Under the pieces are notes generated by a model. It had not been told where the DNA came from. It searched no databases and saw only the letters and a list, made by a program, of their open reading frames with translations. From positions 1-64,000 of the forward strand of contig NZ_JACHKZ010000007.1 of NCBI RefSeq assembly GCF_014207855.1: a DNA stretch of 64,000 nucleotides. Direction: 5' to 3'. Positions 54,435 through 64,000 of this stretch are shown here, one piece after another. The stretch comes from Comamonas odontotermitis. GTDB lineage: Bacteria; Pseudomonadota; Gammaproteobacteria; Burkholderiales; Burkholderiaceae_C. Both the position numbers and the translations under genes were made by a program. Position 1 is the first letter of the stretch. Each line of letters starts with the position of its first letter.

Positions 54435-55940
54435 ATGTCCCATGACGCGCAAGCAGGAGACGCGGCTGGCAGTGAAGCCGGCGGGCTCTGGAACCACGAC
54501 CTCGCACCCACGCAAGCATCGCAGCGAACGTGGACGTGGTACCACTTCACGGCGTTGTGGATAGGCATGGTGATGTGTATTCCAGCTTACACATTGGCAG
54601 CCAGCCTGGTGGAAGGCGGCATGTCGGCCATGCAGGCGGTCATGACCGTTTTCATTGCCAATGTGATCGTGCTCGTGCCAATGCTGCTCATCGGGCATGC
54701 AGGTGCCAAATACGGTATTCCCTATGCAGTGCTGGCGCGTGCGTCGTTTGGCACCCGAGGCGCCAAGCTCCCGGCGGTTCTGCGCGCCCTGGTGGCCTGC
54801 GGCTGGTATGGCATCCAGACCTGGTTTGGCGGCCTGATGATCTATACGCTGCTGGGAGTGATCATTGGCCATCCGCTGGAGAGCGACAAGATTGCTGGCC
54901 TTGGCATCAATATCGCGCAACTTATCTGCTTCCTGGTCTTCTGGGCCATACAGTTCTATTTTGTAGTGCATGGCATCGAATCCATCCGCAAGCTTGAAAC
55001 CTATACGGCGCCGGCCAAGATATTGATCTGCTTTGTGCTGCTGTGGTGGGTGTATGAAAAGGCCGGTGGTTTTGGCCCGATTCTGGACAAACCGTCCGCA
55101 TTTGCCCCGGGCGAAGCCAAGGTGGGTCAGTTCTGGGGTACTTTCTGGCCGTCACTCACGGCCATGATCGGTTTTTGGGCCACGCTGGCGCTGAATATTC
55201 CTGATTTCACCCGTTTTGCCAGATCGCAGCGTGACCAGGTGGTGGGCCAGGCCATTGGCCTGCCCGTGCCCATGGGCCTGTTGGCGGCGCTGGCGGTGAT
55301 CGTTACCTCGGCCACGGTCGTCATTTACGGCAAGGCCCTGTGGGATCCGGTGGACGTGGCCGCGCGCATGACTGGTGCTGCCGTTCTTATTGCACTCATC
55401 GTGCTGCTGGTGGATACGGTAAGCGTCAACCTCGCAGCCAACCTGGTGGGGCCGGCCTACGACTTCTCCGCACTTGACCCCAAGCGCATCAGCTACCGCA
55501 CGGGTGGCTACATCACGGTAGCGATTGCCATCTTGATGATGCCCTGGAAGATTCTGGAGTCGACCCAGGGCTACATCTTTACCTGGCTGATCGGGTATTC
55601 CGCACTGCTGGGCCCCATTGCCGGGATCTTGATGGTGGATTACTTCCTCATCCGCCGCACGCAGCTCGATGTGCCCGAGCTCTACCGTGAAGGCGGCAAG
55701 TACAGCTATTCCGGCGGCTGGAACTGGGTGGCGGTTGCCGCATTCGCCTGTGGCGTGGCGCCCAATATTCCAGGCTTTCTGAATGCAGCGTTTCCTGCGA
55801 GTTTCCCGAATGTGGGGGCTATCTTCAAGGATTTGTATGCGTATGCATGGTTCATTGGCCTCTTCATTGCAGGCGTGGTGTACCGCATCGGCATGGCAAG
55901 CCATGTGGTGGCTTCTCAGGCCGCACTGCGGCGGGCGTGA
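54435..55940 (+). CDS. NCS1-family nucleobase:cation symporter
   Basis: A 501-residue inner-membrane symporter with about 12 spans. NCS1 motifs include a N-terminal NHDLAPTQASQRTWTWYHF, the FGTRGAKLPAVLRALVACGWYGIQTWFGG segment around the substrate site and SVNLAANLVGPAYDFSALDPKRI. Relatives carry uracil, cytosine, allantoin or hydantoin. Context with preTA and dihydropyrimidinase suggests uracil/thymine or a hydantoin. AAGGAG precedes the ATG. Confidence 0.92.
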   Translation: MSHDAQAGDAAGSEAGGLWNHDLAPTQASQRTWTWYHFTALWIGMVMCIPAYTLAASLVEGGMSAMQAVMTVFIANVIVLVPMLLIGHAGAKYGIPYAVLARASFGTRGAKLPAVLRALVACGWYGIQTWFGGLMIYTLLGVIIGHPLESDKIAGLGINIAQLICFLVFWAIQFYFVVHGIESIRKLETYTAPAKILICFVLLWWVYEKAGGFGPILDKPSAFAPGEAKVGQFWGTFWPSLTAMIGFWATLALNIPDFTRFARSQRDQVVGQAIGLPVPMGLLAALAVIVTSATVVIYGKALWDPVDVAARMTGAAVLIALIVLLVDTVSVNLAANLVGPAYDFSALDPKRISYRTGGYITVAIAILMMPWKILESTQGYIFTWLIGYSALLGPIAGILMVDYFLIRRTQLDVPELYREGGKYSYSGGWNWVAVAAFACGVAPNIPGFLNAAFPASFPNVGAIFKDLYAYAWFIGLFIAGVVYRIGMASHVVASQAALRRA

Positions 55941-55971
55941 GCGGAGCCCTGCACGAATTTTTGTGACCTGA

Positions 55972-57456
<1,485 letters not shown>

Positions 57457-57472
57457 AACAAGGAGATCGAAC

Positions 57473-58729
57473 ATGGACACGAAAGTGAAGACTGATACCA
57501 GCCAGTTGCGCGTCAACGGAGAGCGGCTCTGGAACTCGCTGATGGAACTGGCCCAGATTGGTGCTACCGCCAAGGGTGGCGTGTGCCGCCTGGCGCTGAC
57601 CGATCTCGACCGGCAGGGGCGTGATCTGGTGACGCGCTGGGCTAAGGAGGCGGGGATGACCGTCACCATTGACAAGATCGGCAATGGTTTCATGCGCCGC
57701 CCCGGTCGCAACAACAGCCTGCCGCCCATCATGACGGGCAGCCACATCGACACCCAGCCCACGGGCGGCAAGTTCGACGGCAACTACGGCGTGCTCGCAG
57801 GCATCGAGGTGGTGCGAACGCTCAACGATCACGGGATAGAAACCGAGGCGCCGATCGAGGTGGCATTCTGGACGAACGAGGAAGGCTCTCGCTTTGTGCC
57901 GGTGATGATGGGCTCTGGCGTCTTTGCCAAGGCCTTCACGCTGGAACATGCCTATGCCTCGAAGGACACCGAAGGCAAGAGCGTGAAGGACGAGCTCGCG
58001 CGCATCGGTTACATCGGCCCGCAGGAGCCGGGCGATCACCCCATTGGCTACTACTTCGAAACCCACATCGAGCAGGGCCCGGTGCTGGAGGACCACGACA
58101 AGACCATTGGCGTGGTGACCGGCGTGCTGGGCATTCGCTGGTACGACTGCACCGTCACTGGCATGGAAGCGCACGCCGGCCCCACGCCCATGGCGCTGCG
58201 CAAGGATGCGCTCCAGGTCGCCACGCAGGTGATGCAGGAGGTGGTGGCCTGCGCGCACCGCCACCCGCCGCACGGGCGCGGCACGGTGGGCATGGTGCAT
58301 GTGCACCCCAACAGCCGCAATGTGATTCCGGGCGAGGTGAAATTCAGCATCGATCTGCGCAACGCGACCGATGCCGACTGCGAAGCCATGGACCAGGACA
58401 TTCGCGCGGTGGCCGAACGTATCAGCCAAGAAACGGGGCTGCCGATCAAGATTGATCTGGTGTCCAGCTACACCGCGCAGCCCTTCAACGCCGAGTGCAT
58501 CGATGCCGTGCGGCGTGGTGCGCAGATGCTCGGCTATTCACATATGGATGCTGTCTCCGGTGCGGGCCACGATGCCGTCTACATGGCGCGTCTGGCGCCT
58601 GCGGGCATGATTTTCATCCCCTGCAAGGATGGCATATCGCACAACGAGATCGAAGATGCCAAGCCCGAGCACATCACGGCTGGCTGCAATGTGCTGCTGC
58701 ATGCCATGCTGGAGCGGGCAGGTCGTTAA
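57473..58729 (+). CDS. Zn-dependent hydantoinase/carbamoylase-family amidase (beta-ureidopropionase type)
   Basis: A 418-residue M20-superfamily amidase that releases CO2 and ammonia from N-carbamoyl-beta-alanine, ending the reductive pyrimidine pathway with beta-alanine. Metal and substrate motifs are GSHIDTQPTGGKFDGNYGVLAG, WTNEEGSRFVPVMMGSGVF, FETHIEQGPVLE and SGAGHDAVYMA. AAGGAG precedes ATG 57473, 16 bp after hydA. L-N-carbamoylase or allantoate amidohydrolase activity cannot be excluded from sequence. Confidence 0.93.
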   Translation: MDTKVKTDTSQLRVNGERLWNSLMELAQIGATAKGGVCRLALTDLDRQGRDLVTRWAKEAGMTVTIDKIGNGFMRRPGRNNSLPPIMTGSHIDTQPTGGKFDGNYGVLAGIEVVRTLNDHGIETEAPIEVAFWTNEEGSRFVPVMMGSGVFAKAFTLEHAYASKDTEGKSVKDELARIGYIGPQEPGDHPIGYYFETHIEQGPVLEDHDKTIGVVTGVLGIRWYDCTVTGMEAHAGPTPMALRKDALQVATQVMQEVVACAHRHPPHGRGTVGMVHVHPNSRNVIPGEVKFSIDLRNATDADCEAMDQDIRAVAERISQETGLPIKIDLVSSYTAQPFNAECIDAVRRGAQMLGYSHMDAVSGAGHDAVYMARLAPAGMIFIPCKDGISHNEIEDAKPEHITAGCNVLLHAMLERAGR

Positions 58730-58756
58730 GCCCTTGCGTTGCGCGGCGCGTGCAAC

Positions 58757-59236
58757 TCAGGCCTGTGCCAGATCAAGCAAGGCCTGACCGGTCATGCGGT
58801 AACGGATCCACTCGCTCTGTGGCTTGGCGCCCAGGCTGTCGTAGAACTGGATCGAGGGCGTGTTCCAGTCGAGCACGCTCCACTCGAAGCGGCCACAGTC
58901 CTTTTCGACCGCAATACGGGCCAGATGCCGCAGGATGGCCTTGCCTGCACCGCTGCCGCGATAGGCCGGGTCTACATACAGGTCTTCCAGGTACAGGCCG
59001 TTGCGTCCTTGCCAGGTGGAATAGTTGAAGAAGTAAACCGCAAACCCGATGGCGTGGCCATCTTGTTCGCAGATCAGCCCATGCGCTGTCGCGCCTTCGC
59101 TGAACATGGTCTTGTGCACATGGGCGGGTGTCGAGAGCACCTCCTGCTCGGCATTTTCGTAAACGGCCAGGTCGCGCACAAAACGCAGAATGGTGTCGGT
59201 GTCATCAATGGCGGCGGGGCGGATTTGGATTGTCAT
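58757..59236 (-). CDS. GNAT-family N-acetyltransferase
   Basis: A 159-residue acetyl-CoA-dependent acetyltransferase. N-terminal IQIRPAAIDDTDTILRFVRDLAVYE, the acetyl-CoA loop motif YVDPAYRGSGAGKAILRHLA and the following ...NTPSIQFYDSLGAKPQSEW are typical of the GNAT fold and resemble diamine (spermidine/spermine) acetyltransferases. Convergent with the carbamoylase gene (27-bp gap). Substrate unknown. Confidence 0.88.
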   Translation of the reverse strand: MTIQIRPAAIDDTDTILRFVRDLAVYENAEQEVLSTPAHVHKTMFSEGATAHGLICEQDGHAIGFAVYFFNYSTWQGRNGLYLEDLYVDPAYRGSGAGKAILRHLARIAVEKDCGRFEWSVLDWNTPSIQFYDSLGAKPQSEWIRYRMTGQALLDLAQA

Positions 59237-59384
59237 AACAAAGTATATGTAACACCAACGTGGCTGGGTGGATCAATAAATGGCGATCAGAGGCGACGAA
59301 TACTCTGGCGAGCGAGGCTGGGCAGACCGAACCGCGCGCAAGCTGTTGATGGCAAACTTGGGCGTTCCGGCCACTGGTCGGGCA

Positions 59385-60812
59385 TCAATGCACGTGCCGC
59401 AGCCAACTCTGCGACAGCTGGAAGAAAACACCCATCCACAGCATGATGAAGCCTGCCAGGAAGACGGCCATATGGCGCTCCACCTCAACCATCCCATCGC
59501 CGAATACGGCGCTGAACAGTGTGTAGAAGCACACCAGGCCACCAATCCAGATAGCGCAGGCCCAGAGGGTGTCTTTGCCACGCGATATGAGTGAGAACAC
59601 GAAGGCCGCCGCCGCGATGAGCGTCATCATCGTGAGGCCGGCGTAGTACAACGGTCGGGGCGAGGCAACGATGAGCGACGATGGCGAGGAGGCGAACAGT
59701 GCGGGTGCCAATTCGCTGGCATGGCGGGGAAAGTAGTGCTTGATGAAGCCATAGACAAACTGGTACTCGTTCACACCATTCAGCAAGGTCTTGGCAATGG
59801 TTACGGGCTGTCTGAATGCCAGGTTCAACAACTTGAAGCGGCTCACCTGACTGACTTCGGGGCAGGTGTTGATCCGTTGTTCGCTGAACATATGGGCGCT
59901 GACTCCCGCAAACTGCGCACATTCGGGTCGAAGGCCGAGAGCGGCAGCGGCCTCCTGTGGATTGCTGGAATTCATCAGCACGCCATAGAAGATCGTGTCG
60001 GTGCGGTTGACGCGGTCGATGCTTGCATATAAGTCCTTGCTCTCGACGGGCCGCAGGTACAGCTGGCACAGACCGGCCAACGCAATGCTGCAGAGCACGG
60101 TTACGGCGTGAGCCGGATAACGCCTGCCGTTCATGAGTACAAACAGTGCTGCCATCACGACGCCCAGGAACAGATATTGCTGGTTCGAGAAGCCTAGGAG
60201 AAAGGTCAAGCCTGCCATCAACAGCCAGCCTGAGCGATGGTGTGTGAAGGCATTGAAGCGGCAGGCCAACAAGGCTACGGCTAAGAACAGCGAGAAGAAC
60301 AGGCAGGTGAACACAGGGTAGAGCGAATGAAAGTACATCAGGACGCTCAGATCCCCCAGCAGCAATACGAAGCAGATAGTAAGAAACAGGCGCAACCGCA
60401 TGCTGCTGATGGCGAAAAGCAGCCACGAAAACGCCGCCAATACCACCGCCAGCTTGGCATAGCCAAGTTGTTGCAATGGAAAGTGATCGCCCAATTTGTG
60501 CCAGAGCTTCAGGCTGCTGAGGTACAGCGCTTCGGTGGAGGGATTGCAGAATTGCCAGAGCCGCTCGCTGTTGTAGACCAAGGTGGCGACGACTCTGTCC
60601 GGCGCCGGGCTGTGAAAGAACTCAGAGCGTTCGTCGAAGTTCCAGATGCCCACGCAGCTCGAAGTGCGTAGGAAGTCAAAGTTATTCGGGTAGCCGAGCA
60701 ATGGGGTGTGCGTGGAGAAGGTAAAGAATCGGACGAGGCCGATCAATACCAGCACTGCAATGACCAACCAGGGCCAGCGCTGATTCATTCGATCAGAAGG
60801 GCGTGCATGCAT
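59385..60812 (-). CDS. Uncharacterised polytopic membrane protein (possible GT-C-like)
   Basis: A 475-residue inner-membrane protein with about 10-12 hydrophobic segments, starting MHARPSDRMNQRWPWLVIAVLVLIGL (ATG 60788 is an alternative). A soluble loop after the first span contains YPNNFDFLRTSSCVGIW, and a large central loop holds several cysteines (LRPECAQF, INTCPEVSQVSRFKLLN). The layout (acidic first loop, many spans) recalls GT-C glycosyltransferase-like proteins, but I recognise no family. It begins 5 bp after nadM on the same strand. Confidence 0.75.
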   Translation of the reverse strand: MHARPSDRMNQRWPWLVIAVLVLIGLVRFFTFSTHTPLLGYPNNFDFLRTSSCVGIWNFDERSEFFHSPAPDRVVATLVYNSERLWQFCNPSTEALYLSSLKLWHKLGDHFPLQQLGYAKLAVVLAAFSWLLFAISSMRLRLFLTICFVLLLGDLSVLMYFHSLYPVFTCLFFSLFLAVALLACRFNAFTHHRSGWLLMAGLTFLLGFSNQQYLFLGVVMAALFVLMNGRRYPAHAVTVLCSIALAGLCQLYLRPVESKDLYASIDRVNRTDTIFYGVLMNSSNPQEAAAALGLRPECAQFAGVSAHMFSEQRINTCPEVSQVSRFKLLNLAFRQPVTIAKTLLNGVNEYQFVYGFIKHYFPRHASELAPALFASSPSSLIVASPRPLYYAGLTMMTLIAAAAFVFSLISRGKDTLWACAIWIGGLVCFYTLFSAVFGDGMVEVERHMAVFLAGFIMLWMGVFFQLSQSWLRHVH

Positions 60813-60817
60813 GAAGG

Positions 60818-61870
60818 CTATTGTCCATTGCCCGTCAACAGTTTTTGCAAAATCTGGAAATGGTCTTCAAAGAACTCTGCTTCGCGCGCACGGATGGCGT
60901 CGATGCTGAGCCAGAAGGCTTCTGCGGCATCGTCATCGGCGCGTACGGAGGGCTTTGGGGTTTGTTTCAGATCAAAGTAATGCACATGGGTGATGGTGCG
61001 GCCACGCTGGCTGCGGTCTGGGTGGTCGAAGACGGTGACCGACTGCAGTGCAGCGCGGAGGCTGGGCTCTTCCAGTGCGCAGTGGGTCTCTTCCTGCAAT
61101 TCGCGCAGGCAGGATTGCCACAGGGTATCGCGCGGCTCCAGAAAACCGCCGGGGAGCGCCAGCAGGCCTTTGCCTGGGGCATGTCCACGGCGAATCACCA
61201 GCACTTCGTTGCCGCAACGCACCAGGGCATCAACGGTGACGAAGACCGGCGGGTAGGGCGCTGTCGCCCACGATTGGCGGTACTTGCGCAGCATCTGCCA
61301 TTCGGTGCACAGCTCCGCATACGCAGGCGTCTGGCTGAACCGCTGCAGAAATACCAGTGAGCTGGCGGGCAGCATCTGCGCCAGCGGGCTCAAACCTTCA
61401 GCGTGCCCGGCAAGGGCAGCACCAAAGTAGGCGTCGCGGATGGGCGTGGCATCAATGCTGTTCTGCCGCGGCAGGCTCACCAGATCCCAGCCGGGGAAGT
61501 GCGCAAGATAGCTGCTGCTCGCGTCTTTGAAATGGCCCACGAGGCCGATGCGTGCACCGGGCTGGCTGTGGCTGGTGACGGCTTCGCGCACGGCTGTCAC
61601 CCAGCGTGGCTCGTCGTAGTAATCACGGATGGGCACAAACTCCACACGCGCGGCATCGGCGGGGCTGAGTGCGCCAGCAAACATTTGCGCGCGCTCCTGC
61701 CAGGTGAAGGGGTTTTTGGGGCTGCGCGCCTGGATGGCCGAGCCCAGCACCACGATGACTCGGGAGGCGCGTGCCAATGCCTGCTGCAACAGGGCCATGT
61801 GGCCGAGGTGGGGGGGCTGAAAGCGGCCGATCAGCACGGCGAGGTCATAGGTGTCGGTGGTAGGGCTCAT
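60818..61870 (-). CDS. nadM: Bifunctional NMN adenylyltransferase / Nudix hydrolase (NadM-Nudix)
   Basis: A 350-residue fusion. The N-terminal nucleotidyltransferase domain (residues 9-180) has [10 protein letters not shown] with His21 and His24 and makes NAD from NMN and ATP. The C-terminal Nudix domain (about 195-345) has [21 protein letters not shown], a good fit to the Nudix box, and in relatives hydrolyses ADP-ribose or similar compounds. Upstream in the same direction are nadE and pncB. Confidence 0.92.
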   Translation of the reverse strand: MSPTTDTYDLAVLIGRFQPPHLGHMALLQQALARASRVIVVLGSAIQARSPKNPFTWQERAQMFAGALSPADAARVEFVPIRDYYDEPRWVTAVREAVTSHSQPGARIGLVGHFKDASSSYLAHFPGWDLVSLPRQNSIDATPIRDAYFGAALAGHAEGLSPLAQMLPASSLVFLQRFSQTPAYAELCTEWQMLRKYRQSWATAPYPPVFVTVDALVRCGNEVLVIRRGHAPGKGLLALPGGFLEPRDTLWQSCLRELQEETHCALEEPSLRAALQSVTVFDHPDRSQRGRTITHVHYFDLKQTPKPSVRADDDAAEAFWLSIDAIRAREAEFFEDHFQILQKLLTGNGQ

Positions 61871-61978
61871 GGTGTCATTGTCGGTGCATGGCGGTTGCAG
61901 TTTGCCAAGGCTGGCGCTACCTCGGGTGAAGTGAGAGGTGCGGAGAAAGGACCAGGGTGGTGTCGTTGCCCTTTGGCG

Positions 61979-63679
61979 TCACGGATACCATGCCGCAATC
62001 GGCATTTGGCGGCCGGTACCGAATGCACGGGGGCGCAGGCGCAGTATCGGCGGGGCCTGCCGGCGCTTGTATTCGCTGCGGTGCACCATGTGCCGAACCT
62101 TGGCCACCATGGCGCGGCCGCTTTCCGACATCTGCAGGTTTCCTACGAAGACGCAGGCGGCTGTGTATTCCTGGGTGGAGAGGCGCTGGCCTTCGATGAG
62201 TATTTTCAAGATCTCGTCGAGGATCTCGTATGGCGGCAGGCTGTCCTCGTCTTTCTGGCCGGGCGCCAGTTCAGCCGATGGCGCTTTGTCGATGATGGCT
62301 TGCGGAATGATTTCTCGGCCTGCGCTGTCGTTGATGTGGCGCGACAGTGCGAAGACTTCGGTCTTGTACAGGTCGCCGATCAGGCCCAGGCCGCCGTTGG
62401 TGTCGCCATACAGGGTGCAGTAGCCGACCGAGATTTCCGACTTGTTTCCCGTGGTCAGCAGCAGGTGGCCGAAGGCATTGCTGTATTCCATGAGGATGGT
62501 GCCGCGGATGCGCGCCTGCAGGTTCTCCAATGGCAGGCCTTGCAGCGGTGCTTCAAAACTGCGCTCGAACTGCGCGCTGTAACCGGCGACCAATTCTGCG
62601 ATGGGGTGGGTTTTGAGCGCAATGCCCAGGTTGCGGCACAGTGCCACGGAGTCATCCACCGAGCCGCTGGAGGAATAGCGCGATGGCATGGTGATGCCGA
62701 CGACGTTGTCGGGGCCGAGCGCTTCGGTGGCGAGCGCCAGCGTCAGGGCCGAATCAATGCCGCCCGAGCTGCCCACCACCACTTGCCGAAAGCCGCAGCG
62801 CCGGGCGTAGTCGCGCAGCCCCAGAATGATCTGCTGGCGGTAGAACTCCATGGTGGGCAGGCCCAGCATGGGGGGGCGTTGCGGAGCCTGGCCGTCGGCA
62901 GTGCGGAACTGGCCATGGTCAAAACCCAAGGTGCGGACGGCTTGTGCAAAGCGGGGCGCTTCCCACACGATGCCATCACCGGGTTGCACGGCAAACGAGG
63001 CGCCATCGAACACGATCTGGTCCTGACCGCCGATCTGGTTGACGTAGAGAATGGGCAGGCCGTGGCGGGTGGCCGCTTCGCTGAAGATCTGGTGGCGCTG
63101 CTCGCGCTTGCCCAGATGGCTGGGGCTGGCGTTGATGCTGACGACGAGATCGGGCGCGGCGTCTGCCATGCGCTCGAAAGGGTTGGTGGCGTAGTCGGCG
63201 CCACTGTCGTTCCAGCCGTCTTCGCAGATCAGAAATCCCACCTGCGCATTGCCGATCCGCAGTACCTTGGCGGCATCGCGCCCCGGCTCGAAATGGCGGC
63301 GCTCATCAAAGATGTTGTAGGTGGGCAGCAATTGCTTGTCGTACTGCAGGCGCACAGTGCCATCTTGCAGCACCAGCAGGCTGTTGTGCAGCTGCTTGCC
63401 GGGGCCCTGGCGGCGGGTGGGGGCGCCCACCACCCAGTACAGACCGGGCAGATGGCGAGTCTCTTCCAGCAGGCGGTCAATGCCGGCGTCCACGCGGGCA
63501 AGGAATTCGGGCTCGTCGAGCAGGTCTGCGGGGTAGTAGGCGGTGATCGACAGTTCGGGAAAGACCACCAGTTGCGCACCATCTGCCTGCGCCTTTTGGG
63601 CGGCCTGCACCATCTGATCGATATTGCCGTCGATGTCGCCCACGGTCAGGTCCAGTTGGGCGAGGGTGATCTTGAGCAT
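61979..63679 (-). CDS. nadE: NAD(+) synthase, glutamine-hydrolysing
   Basis: A 566-residue two-domain enzyme. The N-terminal nitrilase-like glutaminase has catalytic Glu42 (FPELSITAYYP), Lys115 (YDKQLLPTYNIF) and Cys152 (GFLICEDGWN). The C-terminal ATP pyrophosphatase domain has SSGGIDSALTLALA. It amidates nicotinic acid adenine dinucleotide to NAD. ATG 63679 (MLKITLAQLD) is chosen because GGAAGGAA is well spaced before it. In-frame starts at 63685 and 63703 are less likely. Confidence 0.95.
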   Translation of the reverse strand: MLKITLAQLDLTVGDIDGNIDQMVQAAQKAQADGAQLVVFPELSITAYYPADLLDEPEFLARVDAGIDRLLEETRHLPGLYWVVGAPTRRQGPGKQLHNSLLVLQDGTVRLQYDKQLLPTYNIFDERRHFEPGRDAAKVLRIGNAQVGFLICEDGWNDSGADYATNPFERMADAAPDLVVSINASPSHLGKREQRHQIFSEAATRHGLPILYVNQIGGQDQIVFDGASFAVQPGDGIVWEAPRFAQAVRTLGFDHGQFRTADGQAPQRPPMLGLPTMEFYRQQIILGLRDYARRCGFRQVVVGSSGGIDSALTLALATEALGPDNVVGITMPSRYSSSGSVDDSVALCRNLGIALKTHPIAELVAGYSAQFERSFEAPLQGLPLENLQARIRGTILMEYSNAFGHLLLTTGNKSEISVGYCTLYGDTNGGLGLIGDLYKTEVFALSRHINDSAGREIIPQAIIDKAPSAELAPGQKDEDSLPPYEILDEILKILIEGQRLSTQEYTAACVFVGNLQMSESGRAMVAKVRHMVHRSEYKRRQAPPILRLRPRAFGTGRQMPIAAWYP

Positions 63680-63745
63680 AGCCATTTCCTTCCATTTCCC
63701 CACCCGCCGATGACTATGTGCACGCCCCGAGGGTGGATAGTTGAA

Positions 63746-64000
63746 TCAATTCTTCACGTGGAAGACTTGCTTCAGGTATGCCAGATAGGTTTCGTCGTCG
63801 CACAGGGTCTTGCCCGGGCTGTCGCTGAGCTTGGCCACTGGCTGGCCGTTGGCGTGGGTGAGCTTCATCACGATGTTCAGTTGCTTGAGCCCCATGTCGT
63901 TGGCCAGCTGGGTGCCGATGCCAAAGCCGCACTGGATGCGATCGGCAAAGTGCTGATACAGATCGAGTGCGGCGTCCAGCGTCAGACCATCGGAGAACAC
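63746..64000 (-). CDS. pncB: Nicotinate phosphoribosyltransferase, C-terminal end (5' end outside window)
   Basis: The last 84 codons of a PncB gene running off the right edge. Visible motifs are [30 protein letters not shown] (phosphate-binding loop) and the family C-terminus [24 protein letters not shown]. PncB makes nicotinate mononucleotide from nicotinate and PRPP. With nadE and nadM it forms a NAD salvage block in one orientation. Confidence 0.92.
   Translation of the reverse strand: MFSDGLTLDAALDLYQHFADRIQCGFGIGTQLANDMGLKQLNIVMKLTHANGQPVAKLSDSPGKTLCDDETYLAYLKQVFHVKN

Overview
The window looks like chromosomal DNA of a GC-rich betaproteobacterium of the family Comamonadaceae (Comamonas/Acidovorax type). 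Pointers are an Omp32-like trimeric porin with highly biased codon use, a Bug-family solute-binding protein, Coq7-type ubiquinone synthesis, a HrcA/CIRCE-controlled groESL operon and long runs of ABC importers. No rRNA, tRNA, CRISPR array, prophage or transposase gene was seen. It is mostly ordinary metabolic chromosome with a few non-coding surprises.

Layout. 1-6.1 kb: 3' part of pilY1, then cobS and ilvA (minus), a candidate terminated small RNA upstream of ilvA, an OsmC-family gene and coq7 (minus). 6.4-15.2 kb: porin, then a peptide-type ABC importer operon carrying an M20 amidohydrolase and a frameshifted small ORF. 15.4-17.3 kb: lipoprotein 5'-nucleotidase/metallophosphatase. 17.4-27.1 kb: a sugar-phosphate block, with zwf-hexR (minus) divergent from an AfuABC-like importer, followed by tal and pgi. 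The zwf/afu gap holds an inverted repeat that could be the HexR operator. 27.3-28.2 kb: GltI-like amino-acid binding protein. 28.5-37.9 kb: a polyol (arabitol/mannitol type) importer with its dehydrogenase, sugar kinase, AraC regulator and xylulokinase.

38.2-42.5 kb: a three-gene set (HglS-type 2-oxoadipate dioxygenase/decarboxylase, a D-2-hydroxyglutarate dehydrogenase-like flavoprotein, a LysN-like aminotransferase) that together would convert 2-aminoadipate, a lysine breakdown product, to 2-oxoglutarate. 42.6-45.9 kb: HD hydrolase, Bug protein and D-aminoacylase. 46.0-47.5 kb: an unrecognised membrane-anchored protein. 47.7-50.1 kb: groES-groL with a CIRCE operator and an overlapping sigma70/sigma32-like promoter. 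50.2-58.7 kb: reductive pyrimidine catabolism (RutR-like regulator, preT, preA, NCS1 permease, dihydropyrimidinase, carbamoylase). This block is split by a 269-bp non-coding element with near-perfect 20-bp terminal inverted repeats. 58.8-64.0 kb: GNAT acetyltransferase, then a minus-strand NAD block (pncB 3' end, nadE, nadM-Nudix) with an uncharacterised polytopic membrane protein attached.

The most interesting points are the structured repeat at 54131-54399 and its solo terminal motif before xylB, the possible anti-Shine-Dalgarno small RNA at 4589-4714, the sugar-phosphate importer tied to HexR/Zwf, and the compact 2-aminoadipate module. I see no clear evidence of an entirely new multi-gene system.
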